Below are positions 6,705 to 16,690 of a DNA stretch of 64,000 bases, in pieces. Position 1 is the stretch's first letter. Every line of letters begins with the position of its first letter. This DNA is from Acinetobacter sp. ANC 4805 (GTDB taxonomy: Bacteria > Pseudomonadota > Gammaproteobacteria > Pseudomonadales > Moraxellaceae). Under the pieces are notes generated by a model that worked only from the letters and a program-made list of their open reading frames with translations, did no database searches and was not told where the DNA came from. The stretch covers positions 62,001-126,000 of the forward strand of contig NZ_JAKZGD010000009.1 of the NCBI RefSeq assembly GCF_022549495.1, given 5' to 3'. The translations under genes and the position numbers were made by a program.

Positions 6705-8693
6705 TCACAAGTTATTTTGAGATTGTTTAATTTCAATCGCACAGACTTTAAGCAATTTTTTAAATTCTTGAATATTTTGCTGGCTATCCTGCTCTAAAAA
6801 AACAATTTTTTGATATAACACAATCACTTGCTGAAATGCTTTCTGATCACCACTGACACTCGATAAACGCAGCATCCAAACTTGAAATGTTTCTGCTGGT
6901 TTTTTATGCAAATGCTTAGGCAACTGCTTTTGAAATTGCATAACAATGCGTTGATATAACGTTTGCTGCCGTGTTTGTCTCCACCAATAGAAGCCAACAT
7001 ACACAGCTAAAATTCCTGCAATGCCAATAATTAAGATCAACACATAACTATAACTTGAATTAAAGCCTAATTTAGATAACCAATTTTTTTGTTTTTCAGC
7101 ATCGTAACCCACAACTTTGGACTGCCATTGATAACTTAAATAGTCGCTCCAAACACGCATATTTTTCAAAAATTTAAATTGCTGTAAACGCCATGTTTGT
7201 GCCTGTGTATCTCCCCAAACTTGTTGATCTTCAGCCAAATAATTCTGCATTCCACCATCGATACGTTGTGGTGCAATCATTGCGGTAGGATCAATCCTTT
7301 TCCATTGACCATGTAGATAAACCTCACTCCATGCATGTGCATCAAGTTGGCGAACCTCCCAGCTTTCTCCGTCTAATGCAAACTGTCCACCTTGATAACC
7401 TGTCACGACTCTGGCAGGAATCCCTGCATAGCGCATCAACATCACAAAACTAGATGCATAATGCTCACAAAAACCTTTTCGGCTAGAAAACAAAAATTGA
7501 TCTATGCGATCCCCACTTAATGTCCCAGGAGTCAGCGTATAAACGAAGTTATTCTTTCTATACCAATTCAGCACCGTTTGAATATATTTTTCAGGCTGTT
7601 TCTGACTTTGTTCAAACAGTTGATAGGCTAATTGTTGTGCTTTCTGATCACGATCCTCATCAAATCGAGTACTGAATTCAATTTGACGTGGTGATAGTAA
7701 AATAGATGGTGTTGATGTTCGCCCCAACCAAAACATTTGTATGGGTTGATTACGTTTAATCAGCTTTGATGGGCGTATACTATCATCTTGATATAATTGT
7801 AAATAACGCTCTTGTGGAATCGAATATTCCAAGCCCATGATCCAATTCGCCTGCTCATCAGCAGCTAAATATTGATAAGCAACACGATATGAAGTTGAGT
7901 CCACATTTTTAATTTGCTGATTATAAAAACTACTGGTCCATGTTGTGCCATCATATTCATCCAAAACCAAAGCACGCCAATACAGCTCTTGTCTATTTGG
8001 CAGTTGCCTCATATCCGCAACAACACGAAAAGCCAAAGCCGACGATTGTGATAATTGTGCAATATCTCCTGGAGACATACGATCGCTGATCCCAGTAGTG
8101 GCTTGATTCTTATGAATTGGAATTGCCCAAAGGGGTGGCAACCGAGGAAAGAAAATAAATAATATGATGAAAAATGGTGTCGCAATCCCGACAAGCTTTA
8201 AAATTTGTTGAACATCATTTTTTAACTGATTTGATGATAATTGATGCTGGTTAAATAGACCGGTTTGAATCCGATATAGCCCCATTAAACACATCACAAA
8301 TGCCGAAAAAACAATAACAGCCATCCAAAATGCCTGACTATGTAACAATAGACTGGCACTGACGAATAAGGCAAAGTTAAATACTATCAGTAAATCACGG
8401 GTATTCTTGGCTTCCAAACTTTTCGCAAATAAACACGTACTTAAAAAGGCGACTCCAGCTTCTACCCCCAGTAAAGTTTGATAATTTAAATAAATCAGAC
8501 CTAAAGATAATAAAGAGAAAAAAACTAAAAATAAGCGTGGAAATGGTGTAAGTTTTTGTTTGCTATATCTCCAGACCAATATGAGCCAAATAACACCCCA
8601 CAACCCACTCAGTGTCACAGGAATAAAAGCCACTTGCCCAATTAATACAAATGCCAATGCAGCCAAAATGCAAAAATAGATTTGTTTGGTCAT
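6705..8693 (-). CDS. tgpA: TgpA-like membrane transglutaminase
   Basis: 662 residues: six or so N-terminal membrane helices (about 1-200), a periplasmic transglutaminase-like core, one helix near 555-575 and a cytoplasmic tail. The catalytic triad is visible as G-F-C-E-H-Y (Cys), D-A-H-A-W-S (His) and R-I-D-P-T-A (Asp). This matches TgpA of Pseudomonas (DUF3488 plus transglutaminase core). The family is periplasm-facing and of incompletely known substrate. It forms an operon with the DUF58 and MoxR genes upstream on the same strand (4 and 13 bp gaps), a widespread MoxR-DUF58-transglutaminase arrangement. Symbol by analogy. Confidence 0.85.
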   Translation of the reverse strand: MTKQIYFCILAALAFVLIGQVAFIPVTLSGLWGVIWLILVWRYSKQKLTPFPRLFLVFFSLLSLGLIYLNYQTLLGVEAGVAFLSTCLFAKSLEAKNTRDLLIVFNFALFVSASLLLHSQAFWMAVIVFSAFVMCLMGLYRIQTGLFNQHQLSSNQLKNDVQQILKLVGIATPFFIILFIFFPRLPPLWAIPIHKNQATTGISDRMSPGDIAQLSQSSALAFRVVADMRQLPNRQELYWRALVLDEYDGTTWTSSFYNQQIKNVDSTSYRVAYQYLAADEQANWIMGLEYSIPQERYLQLYQDDSIRPSKLIKRNQPIQMFWLGRTSTPSILLSPRQIEFSTRFDEDRDQKAQQLAYQLFEQSQKQPEKYIQTVLNWYRKNNFVYTLTPGTLSGDRIDQFLFSSRKGFCEHYASSFVMLMRYAGIPARVVTGYQGGQFALDGESWEVRQLDAHAWSEVYLHGQWKRIDPTAMIAPQRIDGGMQNYLAEDQQVWGDTQAQTWRLQQFKFLKNMRVWSDYLSYQWQSKVVGYDAEKQKNWLSKLGFNSSYSYVLILIIGIAGILAVYVGFYWWRQTRQQTLYQRIVMQFQKQLPKHLHKKPAETFQVWMLRLSSVSGDQKAFQQVIVLYQKIVFLEQDSQQNIQEFKKLLKVCAIEIKQSQNNL

Positions 8694-8697
8694 GATC

Positions 8698-9600
8698 TTA
8701 GGCCTGTGCTAGTAGAAGTTTTGCTTGAAGAAGCTGTATCTGCCCCTGACCACTTTCTAACCTTGCATGTGGCAGTATCAATGCATAATCATCACCAAGT
8801 TGTTCACATTGCTCAATTAAGCCCATCATAAAGCTTAATTTTTCCTCATGGCTTTGCGCAGGGATTTTTTGATAATCAATTTCTAAATGTTGATGATTGG
8901 CTTGAGCCTCAAACATTTTGATAAAAAATCCCTGTCCTCGAGCAACTTGCTTCCATGCCACATTTTGATAAGAATCACCTTGTTGAAAGGCTCTAAGTTC
9001 CTTAAATTCATCTAGGCTATCATTGGCGTTGGTTGGCTGATTTTTATGTTCTTTTTGCCAATCATGCGCTTTAGGTGCAATCCACACTTTTTGTTTTGGA
9101 TATAAATAAGTCCACGCTCGCACCAAACCTAAAGGATAGGTCGAATAAATTTTCATTGCACCAAATTCAAATAAACCACGCTGCTTCGGAAAAAAAGCCA
9201 GTTCGAAGGTCTGTTGTTGCTGATCTAAATAAATTAATTGTTCTTGTTGCAGCCATTGAATACGTAAATATCGGGTCATTACCGATGGCTGATTCAACCG
9301 AAGTTTTAAAATTAAAGGCTGATCGACTTGCCCAACCTCAGCTGCAATCAGATCAATTTTTAAAACATGCAATTGCTTGAAGGTGAGATAAAAACTAATA
9401 CATAAAATGGCGCTAATTAAAAAGCAGAAACCTAAAATCAAGTTATTTGCGTAGTTAATACCTGCAATAAAGGTAATCAGAATCAGAACGAGATATAGAA
9501 AACCTTGTTTATAAATAAAAACCAAAACATCTTTCTGTAACAGGGTTTTAGTCCCATCAACTTGAAAGCGTTTCGCAATCCACAGCTGAATCCTTTGCAT
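8698..9600 (-). CDS. DUF58 domain protein
   Basis: 300 residues with two N-terminal membrane helices (about 30-75) and a DUF58 region with the typical E-F-K-E-L-R-A-F-Q-Q-G-D-S...W-K-Q-V-A-R block. DUF58 proteins often adopt a vWA-like fold and work with MoxR ATPases as a putative chaperone system. It sits between moxR and tgpA with tiny gaps, so it is co-transcribed. The precise substrate is unknown. Confidence 0.85.
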   Translation of the reverse strand: MQRIQLWIAKRFQVDGTKTLLQKDVLVFIYKQGFLYLVLILITFIAGINYANNLILGFCFLISAILCISFYLTFKQLHVLKIDLIAAEVGQVDQPLILKLRLNQPSVMTRYLRIQWLQQEQLIYLDQQQQTFELAFFPKQRGLFEFGAMKIYSTYPLGLVRAWTYLYPKQKVWIAPKAHDWQKEHKNQPTNANDSLDEFKELRAFQQGDSYQNVAWKQVARGQGFFIKMFEAQANHQHLEIDYQKIPAQSHEEKLSFMMGLIEQCEQLGDDYALILPHARLESGQGQIQLLQAKLLLAQA

Positions 9601-9613
9601 AAGCCAATCTCAA

Positions 9614-10573
9614 CTATAAGACATCAACTGATTGCAAAATTTGTTTTACCTCTATTTCACCTAAACTTAAACGATGAGCAACCACGGCAACAAAAACGGT
9701 TTGCACATCATCAGTGGTTACAAAGCTACGACCTTCAACCAATGCATAAGCTTGTGCAGCAGCTTTTAATGCCAATACACCACGTGTTGATAAGCCATGA
9801 CGTTGTTTACGTGTTTCAGCAGCCAAATCTAAAATATAATTGAGTACAGCATCGCTTAAAAAAACCTGTTTTACCAATTCACGTAATTGCAAAATATCAA
9901 CTTGCGTAAATACTGCTTCTAATTGATGAATTAAAACCTGACGTGAGCTTTGCTGTAACAGTAGTTTTTCTGCTTGGCGAGATGGATAACCAAGCGATAA
10001 ACGCATCAAAAAACGGTCAAGTTGAGACTCAGGCAAAGCATAAGTTCCACTTTGAAATAGTGGATTTTGCGTTGCCAACACCCAAAATGGTTGTGGTAAT
10101 TCATAATGAGTTCCATCAACAGTGACTGCACCTTCTTCCATGGCTTCGAGTAATGCGCTCTGTGTTTTTGGGCTACAACGATTAATCTCATCTGCCAACA
10201 ATATCTGAGTAAAAATTGGACCTTTTTTAAACTCAAACAGATGCTCTTTTTGATTAAAAATATTAATGCCAATCACATCACTCGCCAACATGTCATTGGT
10301 AAATTGAATCCGCTGAAAATGCAACCCTGCCAGACGAGCCAAGGCACTGGCTAGAGTCGTTTTACCTAATCCTGGTAAATCTTCAAACAACACATGCCCA
10401 CCTGCCAATAAACAAGTCAGCGCCAATTTAGTTTGCTGAGGTTTATCTAAAATAAGCTGATTCACTTCAACTAAAAAACGTTCAACTTTCTGACTAAAAT
10501 GCTTAATGTGTTGTTCTACTTCTTGATTTTGTTGTTTTTTATCTTGAACAGAAGCGTTTTCCATGCCCCACAT
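9614..10573 (-). CDS. MoxR-family AAA+ ATPase
   Basis: 319 residues. Walker A G-L-G-K-T-T (about 70), Walker B L-L-A-D-E-I-N-R, sensor A-T-Q-N-P and the S-T-R-G motif near the C-terminus are all present. MoxR ATPases act as chaperones for assembly or activation of membrane or periplasmic complexes with DUF58/vWA partners. First gene of the moxR-DUF58-tgpA operon. A second in-frame ATG at 10564 is a possible start. Confidence 0.9.
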   Translation of the reverse strand: MWGMENASVQDKKQQNQEVEQHIKHFSQKVERFLVEVNQLILDKPQQTKLALTCLLAGGHVLFEDLPGLGKTTLASALARLAGLHFQRIQFTNDMLASDVIGINIFNQKEHLFEFKKGPIFTQILLADEINRCSPKTQSALLEAMEEGAVTVDGTHYELPQPFWVLATQNPLFQSGTYALPESQLDRFLMRLSLGYPSRQAEKLLLQQSSRQVLIHQLEAVFTQVDILQLRELVKQVFLSDAVLNYILDLAAETRKQRHGLSTRGVLALKAAAQAYALVEGRSFVTTDDVQTVFVAVVAHRLSLGEIEVKQILQSVDVL

Positions 10574-10589
10574 AACTCTATCCCCAAAC

Positions 10590-10632
10590 TAAAACAGTGC
10601 ATGATTCAACATACACTGTTTTAGTTTTTTTT
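10590..10632. terminator. Hairpin between ybdD and moxR
   Basis: AAAACAGTG pairs with CACTGTTTT around a 14-base loop, followed on the plus strand by a T-rich tract. It probably ends the leftward cstA-ybdD transcript before the moxR operon. Confidence 0.55.
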
Positions 10633-10651
10633 CAAAGAAATCAAATAATTT

Positions 10652-10957
10652 CTAGCAAGGACATTTCTTCATATTACCACCTGACGATGGGTAACGAGCA
10701 TCAACACAATAACGATAAAAAGTCTTGGCATCCATTGGGGTTAAATCTGGATGATGCGCTTGCATATGCTTTACATAGTTTTCATAATCAGGCACACCCA
10801 CCATCAAACGAAAACTTTTTTGCAAGTTTTGCCATAACACTGCAATACGAGACCAATTTTTAGGTGAAAAGATCAAATGCTTTTGTGACATGACGGTGAA
10901 TTTAATAATCTTCACAATCACAGCACTTCCTTGCCGAGCAATTTTAAAATCCATCAT
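10652..10957 (-). CDS. ybdD: YbdD/YjiX family small protein
   Basis: 101 residues. The second half matches YbdD: L-M-V-G-V-P-D-Y-E-N-Y-V-K-H-M...H-P-D...T-P-M...F-Y-R...D-A-R-Y, with a Cys-containing C-terminus. The start overlaps the cstA stop (ATGA), so the two are coupled; a shorter start at the internal Met (MSQKHL) would give a size closer to the enterobacterial protein (65 aa). It is the usual companion of CstA-type transporters; its own activity is unknown. Confidence 0.85.
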   Translation of the reverse strand: MMDFKIARQGSAVIVKIIKFTVMSQKHLIFSPKNWSRIAVLWQNLQKSFRLMVGVPDYENYVKHMQAHHPDLTPMDAKTFYRYCVDARYPSSGGNMKKCPC

Positions 10958-13059
10958 GATTCTCCCCTCGCTGTTTCTGCTGTCATTGCAGTTTCAGTGA
11001 ATACCGCAGGCGCTTCATTTACAGTTGGCACAGGACTTTTTAAAGCACGGCGAATAATTCCAATCGATGCAATAATCATAACAATTGCAACAGTCATGAA
11101 AAATCCGCATAACACAGCATTGATCTGATTCGACATCACAATGGTCTGCATTTCAGCAACTGACTTCGCAGGTGCAAGAACATCACCACGGGCAATTGCA
11201 TCAGAGAAACGATTCGCTTGAGCAAGAAAACCAATCCTCGGATTTTCATGGAAAATCTTTTGCCATCCTGCTGTCATGGAGGTAATAAATAAGAAAATCG
11301 TTGGAATAATCGTCACCCAAACATACTTTTCTTTCTTCATCTTGAATAAAATAACCGTACCCAAGATCAATGCCATTGAGGCAAGGATTTGATTACCAAT
11401 TCCGAATAATGGCCACAAGGAGTTAATACCACCGAGAGGATCAACCACGCCTTGATAGACAAAGAAGCCCCAACCTGCAACTGCCACAGACGTCCCAACC
11501 AAATTTCCAAAGAATGAACCTGATTGTTTTACTGCAGGTACAACAATCCCGACGGTATCCTGTACCATAAAGCGACAAGCACGAGTACCTGCATCGACTG
11601 CGGTCAAAATGAATAGTGCTTCAAATAGAATGGCAAAGTGATACCAAAATGCCATCATTGCACGGCTATTGAAAATCTCTGAAATGATATGAGCCATACC
11701 AATCGCAAAAGTTGGCGCTCCACCAGTACGAGAAAGGATTGAACTTTCACCTACTTCTTGTGCTAGTACGGTAAGCATTTCAGGACTGACTACAAAACCA
11801 AGATTTCTTACCGCTTCCGCCGCAGTATCAACATTTGTACCTAAGACGGCAGCAGGCGCATTAATTGCAAAATAAATCCCTGGATCAAGTACGGTTGCAC
11901 AGATCATTGCCATGATACCGACAAATGATTCCATCAACATGCCACCATAACCGATCATACGAATGTTGACTTCATTATCAACCAACTTTGGTGTTGTCCC
12001 TGAGGATACCAAGGCATGGAAACCAGAAATTGCCCCACAAGCAATGGTAATAAATAGAAATGGAAATAAGCTACCTGCAAATACAGGCCCCGTACCATCG
12101 ACAAAATGCGTCACTGCGGGCATTTTGAGTTCAGGCATCGCAAAGATAATTCCAATCGCTAGACCTGCTATCACACCAATTTTAAGGAACGTTGATAAGT
12201 AATCACGAGGTGCTAACAATAACCACACAGGCAATACTGACGCAATAAAACCATAAATGATTAATGCCCAAGTCAATTGAGTTCCAGTTAAGGTGAACAA
12301 TTGCCCCCAGTAAGGGTCTTTTGCCACATCACCGCCAAAGACAATCGCCGCCATCATTAGCACAAAACCAATGATCGAAACCTCAGCAATTTTCCCTGGG
12401 CGTAGATAACGCATGTATATGCCCATGAATAATGCAATTGGGATGGTTGCTGCAATACTAAATACCCCCCACGGACTATGCGCCAAAGCTTTTACGACAA
12501 CCAATGCAAGTACCGCAAGGATAATAATCATGACCCCGAGCGTACCCAACATCACAATGACACCTGCGAAAGTACCTAGCTCCTGCTTTGCCATTTCACC
12601 TAAAGAACGACCATCTCGCCGAGTTGAGATAAATAGCACCAGAAAATCTTGTACCGCACCTGCAATCACAACACCAACTAAAAGCCAAATGGTTCCTGGC
12701 AAGTAACCCATTTGCGCTGCGAGAATTGGCCCGACCAAAGGTCCTGCACCTGCAATTGCAGCAAAATGATGCCCAAATAGGACATATTTATTGGTTGGCA
12801 CATAATCTAGACCGTCATTCAAACGATGTGCTGGTGTTAAGCGTTTAGGATTTAATTCAAAGACTTTTGTTGCAATAAATAAACTGTAGAACCGATATGC
12901 AATGCTATATACACAAACCGCAGCCAGAACGAGCCAAACTGCATTAACATGCTCACCACGACTTACTGCCAAAATTCCAAATGAAATTGCACCAATAATG
13001 GCGACTAAACTCCATAGAATTTTTGAGGATAGTGTGGTCTTTGCTTGTATTTTTTCCAT
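10954..13059 (-). CDS. cstA: CstA-family peptide/pyruvate transporter
   Basis: 701 residues, very hydrophobic with many membrane helices, containing the CstA signatures G-H-H-F-A-A-I-A-G-A-G-P-L-V-G-P and C-G-A-I-S-G-F-H-A-L-V-S-S-G-T-T-P-K. CstA/BtsT proteins are inner-membrane importers for peptides or pyruvate, induced on carbon limitation in enterics. Translation is coupled to ybdD downstream. The length equals the family norm. Confidence 0.93.
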   Translation of the reverse strand: MEKIQAKTTLSSKILWSLVAIIGAISFGILAVSRGEHVNAVWLVLAAVCVYSIAYRFYSLFIATKVFELNPKRLTPAHRLNDGLDYVPTNKYVLFGHHFAAIAGAGPLVGPILAAQMGYLPGTIWLLVGVVIAGAVQDFLVLFISTRRDGRSLGEMAKQELGTFAGVIVMLGTLGVMIIILAVLALVVVKALAHSPWGVFSIAATIPIALFMGIYMRYLRPGKIAEVSIIGFVLMMAAIVFGGDVAKDPYWGQLFTLTGTQLTWALIIYGFIASVLPVWLLLAPRDYLSTFLKIGVIAGLAIGIIFAMPELKMPAVTHFVDGTGPVFAGSLFPFLFITIACGAISGFHALVSSGTTPKLVDNEVNIRMIGYGGMLMESFVGIMAMICATVLDPGIYFAINAPAAVLGTNVDTAAEAVRNLGFVVSPEMLTVLAQEVGESSILSRTGGAPTFAIGMAHIISEIFNSRAMMAFWYHFAILFEALFILTAVDAGTRACRFMVQDTVGIVVPAVKQSGSFFGNLVGTSVAVAGWGFFVYQGVVDPLGGINSLWPLFGIGNQILASMALILGTVILFKMKKEKYVWVTIIPTIFLFITSMTAGWQKIFHENPRIGFLAQANRFSDAIARGDVLAPAKSVAEMQTIVMSNQINAVLCGFFMTVAIVMIIASIGIIRRALKSPVPTVNEAPAVFTETAMTAETARGES

Positions 13060-13177
13060 TCAGAACCTCTCAAATACATAAGCTGTAGTTTTGGATTTCC
13101 CTTTTTATACTTTCTTTATAAAAAATATCTTTGTCAGTTTATCTGTTGTTGAAATTGTTTTATCTAATACTTTGGCA

Positions 13178-13210
13178 TAAAAAAAGGGATGATTGTTTAA
13201 TCATCCCTTC
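13178..13210 (-). terminator. efp terminator
   Basis: On the minus strand AAGGGATGATT...AATCATCCCTT is followed by a T-run (the A-run at 13178-13184 on the plus strand). A second dyad (CGATAATCG...CGATTAT, 13211-13253) lies just inside, next to the efp stop. Confidence 0.8.
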
Positions 13211-13251
13211 GATAATCGTATCACTTACGTAGCAGTGCTACTCATTTACGA

Positions 13252-13821
13252 TTATGCACGCTCTAGGTAATCACCTGTACGCGTATCAACACGAACGCTT
13301 TCTTCTTGCTGTACGAATAATGGAACACGTACGACCGCACCTGTTTCAAGCTTCGCTGGCTTACCGCCACCGCCAGATGTATCACCACGTACACCTGGAT
13401 CAGTTTCAACGATTTTCAACACCACAAAGTTTGGTGGATTCACGTTTAAAGGTACGCCATTAAACAACATGATCGTACATTTTTCATTAGAATCATCTTT
13501 TAACCATTTCGCAGCATCGCCCATTGCAGTTTTGTCTGCGGCGATTTGCTCGAAAGATACAGGATCCATGAAATTCCACATTTCACCATCGTTGTAAAGG
13601 TAATCCATTTCAACTTCAACAATATCAGCCGCTTCTAAAGAGTCACCTGATTTGAAAGTTTTTTCTAATACTTTACCTGAGCGAAGGTTACGTAACTTCA
13701 CACGGTTAAATGCTTGACCTTTACCTGGTTTTACATATTCATTTTCCATGATTGAACATGGGTTGCCATCAAGCATAACCTTAAGGCCTGCTTTAAAATC
13801 ATTTGTAGAATAATAGGCCAT
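13252..13821 (-). CDS. efp: Translation elongation factor P
   Basis: 189 residues, the full EF-P length. It rescues ribosomes stalled on polyproline. The modified lysine is K34 in [10 protein letters not shown], the site for beta-lysylation by EpmA/EpmB. The C-terminal [13 protein letters not shown] is the conserved tail. It diverges from epmB, which encodes the aminomutase supplying the modification. Confidence 0.97.
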   Translation of the reverse strand: MAYYSTNDFKAGLKVMLDGNPCSIMENEYVKPGKGQAFNRVKLRNLRSGKVLEKTFKSGDSLEAADIVEVEMDYLYNDGEMWNFMDPVSFEQIAADKTAMGDAAKWLKDDSNEKCTIMLFNGVPLNVNPPNFVVLKIVETDPGVRGDTSGGGGKPAKLETGAVVRVPLFVQQEESVRVDTRTGDYLERA

Positions 13822-13907
13822 GAAAGGCTCACTCCAAACTTAAAACTCAAATCTATTAGTGCTAGACTACACGCACAGCTAAGGCTAACACTATTTTAAC
13901 GTATTGC

Positions 13908-14924
13908 ATGATAAACTATTTACATCAAGAGCAAAACTGGCAATCACAACTCAGTGATCTAATTACTGATCCTTTAGAGTTGTTAAATCTGCTGGAATTA
14001 TCGACTGAGCAATTATTATCAGGGGCAATCCTTGCATCTGAACAGTTTAAATTACGTGTGCCGCGTGCATTCGTCGGAAAAATGCGCATTGGTGATCCCT
14101 TTGATCCCCTTCTTTTACAAGTACTACCGCATCATCTTGAACTTGAAGAACACCCAGAATTCGTCACAGACCCATTAGGTGAAGAAGCAGCCAATCAGAT
14201 GGCTGGGGTTTTACATAAATACCAATCACGGTTTTTACTCACGTTAACAGGCGCATGTGCAATTCATTGCCGTTATTGTTTCCGTCGTCATTTCCCTTAT
14301 CAAGAAAATTTACCTAAAAATGATGATTGGCTAAATATAAAACAATATATTGAGGATAACCCTGCCATTAATGAAATTATTCTTAGTGGCGGCGATCCTT
14401 TAACTTTATCTAATCGAAAAATAGCACTTTGGTTAGAGCGATTAGAGTCATTACCACAACTCAAAATATTGAGAATTCATTCACGTGTTCCCGTTGTTAT
14501 TCCAAATCGCATCGATGATGAGTTTATTTCTATTTTAAAAAACAGTAGGCTACGCATTATAGTAGTGATACACTCAAATCATGCTTCAGAACTTGATGAT
14601 TTTACTTGTTCAAAGTTATTACAGTTATCATTGCACCATATAACCGTGTTAAATCAGACAGTTTTACTTAAAGGTGTGAATGATTCCGCAACAACTTTAA
14701 CGGAATTAAGTTATCGCTTGTTTGAAGCTCGGGTTATGCCCTATTACTTACATGTATTGGATAAAGTAAAAGGTGCTCAACATTTTGACTTAAGATCTTC
14801 AGAGATAGATCATATATACAGTGATGTATTAGCGAGTTTAGCTGGATACTTAGTTCCAAAACTCGTCAGGGAAATTGCGGGCGAAAAAAATAAAACACCG
14901 CTTTTTGGGGTTCAAACATTCTGA
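13908..14924 (+). CDS. epmB: EF-P--(R)-beta-lysine modification enzyme EpmB
   Basis: 338-residue radical-SAM protein of the KamA/YjeK family with the cluster motif C-A-I-H-C-R-Y-C-F-R-R-H-F (CxxxCxxC, about residues 121-128) and the S-G-G-D-P-L SAM-binding segment. It isomerises (S)-alpha-lysine to (R)-beta-lysine for EF-P. It is divergent from efp with an 86-bp shared promoter region and is followed after 11 bp by the PilZ protein gene. Confidence 0.93.
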   Translation: MINYLHQEQNWQSQLSDLITDPLELLNLLELSTEQLLSGAILASEQFKLRVPRAFVGKMRIGDPFDPLLLQVLPHHLELEEHPEFVTDPLGEEAANQMAGVLHKYQSRFLLTLTGACAIHCRYCFRRHFPYQENLPKNDDWLNIKQYIEDNPAINEIILSGGDPLTLSNRKIALWLERLESLPQLKILRIHSRVPVVIPNRIDDEFISILKNSRLRIIVVIHSNHASELDDFTCSKLLQLSLHHITVLNQTVLLKGVNDSATTLTELSYRLFEARVMPYYLHVLDKVKGAQHFDLRSSEIDHIYSDVLASLAGYLVPKLVREIAGEKNKTPLFGVQTF

Positions 14925-14935
14925 GACTGATTACA

Positions 14936-16690
14936 ATGATGAATAATGCATTTTCGGATATTTTTCAAATTCCTACTGTTTTAAGACGGGATAAACTCAG
15001 TTTTTGTGATGCAAACACAAAAAGTTTAAATGAATGGATTTCAACCCTCTCGATTATGCAGTTGGGTGATACATCAAAAGCATTGTTTGCAGCACTACTA
15101 GAACTTTGTGAATTGGAGTGTTCTGAAACACTACGGTTTGACCTGATTCAAACCTTACACCCAACCATTGAAAATATTTTAGGTAGCTTAGAAAAAAACT
15201 TCTTTAATCAGGGTGTGATTAGTTCAGATCGTAACGAGCATATTATTGAACTTGCGATGCTATTACGCTGCTATTTTGCAGCAATTTACGTCAATATTGT
15301 ACGTCGTAGTAGTGATCAATTAGAGCACCAAAAATTTTCAATTTTTGCGCTCAATCAAAAGAAAAATTTACATACCGCTAGAACACTTGCGACTTTCCAA
15401 GCACTGCAACAACTCACACAGCTGCTTTATCAACAACATATGTTATATAGCGAACCTGTAGCAGGACAATGGCTGATTGCTCATCAACTTTATGATGCAG
15501 CCGTTACGCATAAATATCATCATGTGAATATAGAACAAGCTCAAGGTAAGCCAAATAGCCTTAACAATATTACACATGCCTATGCTCAATTGATTTTGAT
15601 GGATATTTTCAATACCAATCAAATTCGTCAAACCGAAATTCAAGCCTTGTTTCAATGCAGTTTTGATTGGGCTAAAATGCTACAACTCTTATCAAAAGAA
15701 ACTGATTTAACCAAATACGTCGTTGATACAACTAAAGATCATCCGCCAATATATAACAAAAAACAAAGTTCAGGCTTTAATCCTAATATCTTTATTAGTA
15801 CAAATGGTTTACTTGACCATGTGACAGCAACATTACATAAAAATGCTGAATATATTTCTAAGAATGAAAAGATTTACCTCACACCTGCTCTAAAATTCCA
15901 CGTTCAGACGATTTTAGGATCTACGGCGGAACGTCGCCACGAACGCTATGAATACTCAGCACAATTGCATATCTGTTTTGGATTATTGACGGCTCACTTC
16001 TACTTATCTAAAGCTAAAAACTTTTCTGAAACGTTATTGTTAGAACATGGTTATGGTTTACAAAGTGAATCAAAATTTTTATCAACTTGGGATAAAAAAG
16101 ACTCTACAGGTAACCAAGAATCGTCAATTCAACGCTTAAGTCGTGAAAACAAAGCAATTTATCAAGCTGATATTCTCGATATTAGTGTCAACGGTTATCG
16201 AATTAAATGGGCTGCCGAAGCGCCAAAAAACCTCAGAACAGGTGAATACATTCTAGTCAAAGAGACCTCTCATGGGCATTGGCGCGGAGGTGTGATTCGT
16301 TGGTTGAAGCAATCAAGTGAAAAAAGTCTAGAACTTGGCTTAGAAGTTTTAGCACAAGAAATTTTCCCTTGTGCAGTTCGTGTACAAGCAGATCGACATA
16401 TTAGTAATTATCATCCTGCACTTATTTTAAAAAATCAAAATTTAGATGAAACTAAGACAACGATAATTTTACCAGGATCACAAATTTTTCGCGAACAGCA
16501 AGCTGTTCATTTACGATTAGGGAAAGAGGAAGTAAAAGTGTATCTACTCACTGCACAACTAATTACTCAAAGCTTTGTGCAATTTGACTTTGAACTGCTA
16601 AATGAAGAAGAGCAGCCTGTTCTTCATAAATTTATTGCGCAAAAAAATATGGATACAAATGATCAAGATTTATGGGAAGCATTGAAGTGA
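14936..16690 (+). CDS. PilZ-domain protein
   Basis: 584 residues. The N-terminal 400 residues are helical and not recognised. A C-terminal segment (about 410-490), ...Y-Q-A-D-I-L-D-I-S-V-N-G-Y-R-I-K-W...G-x-Y-I-L-V-K, has the D-x-S-x-x-G motif of PilZ domains, followed by a W-R-G-G-V-I-R-W-L strand. The canonical RxxxR c-di-GMP motif is not obvious. It overlaps or abuts the FimX-like gene downstream, suggesting a joint role in type IV pilus or c-di-GMP control. ATG at 14936 or 14939 could be the start. Confidence 0.7.
   Translation: MMNNAFSDIFQIPTVLRRDKLSFCDANTKSLNEWISTLSIMQLGDTSKALFAALLELCELECSETLRFDLIQTLHPTIENILGSLEKNFFNQGVISSDRNEHIIELAMLLRCYFAAIYVNIVRRSSDQLEHQKFSIFALNQKKNLHTARTLATFQALQQLTQLLYQQHMLYSEPVAGQWLIAHQLYDAAVTHKYHHVNIEQAQGKPNSLNNITHAYAQLILMDIFNTNQIRQTEIQALFQCSFDWAKMLQLLSKETDLTKYVVDTTKDHPPIYNKKQSSGFNPNIFISTNGLLDHVTATLHKNAEYISKNEKIYLTPALKFHVQTILGSTAERRHERYEYSAQLHICFGLLTAHFYLSKAKNFSETLLLEHGYGLQSESKFLSTWDKKDSTGNQESSIQRLSRENKAIYQADILDISVNGYRIKWAAEAPKNLRTGEYILVKETSHGHWRGGVIRWLKQSSEKSLELGLEVLAQEIFPCAVRVQADRHISNYHPALILKNQNLDETKTTIILPGSQIFREQQAVHLRLGKEEVKVYLLTAQLITQSFVQFDFELLNEEEQPVLHKFIAQKNMDTNDQDLWEALK

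Noticed and set aside
10597..10863. Plus-strand ORF over ybdD
   Set aside because: A shadow of the conserved minus-strand ybdD frame, without a ribosome-binding site.
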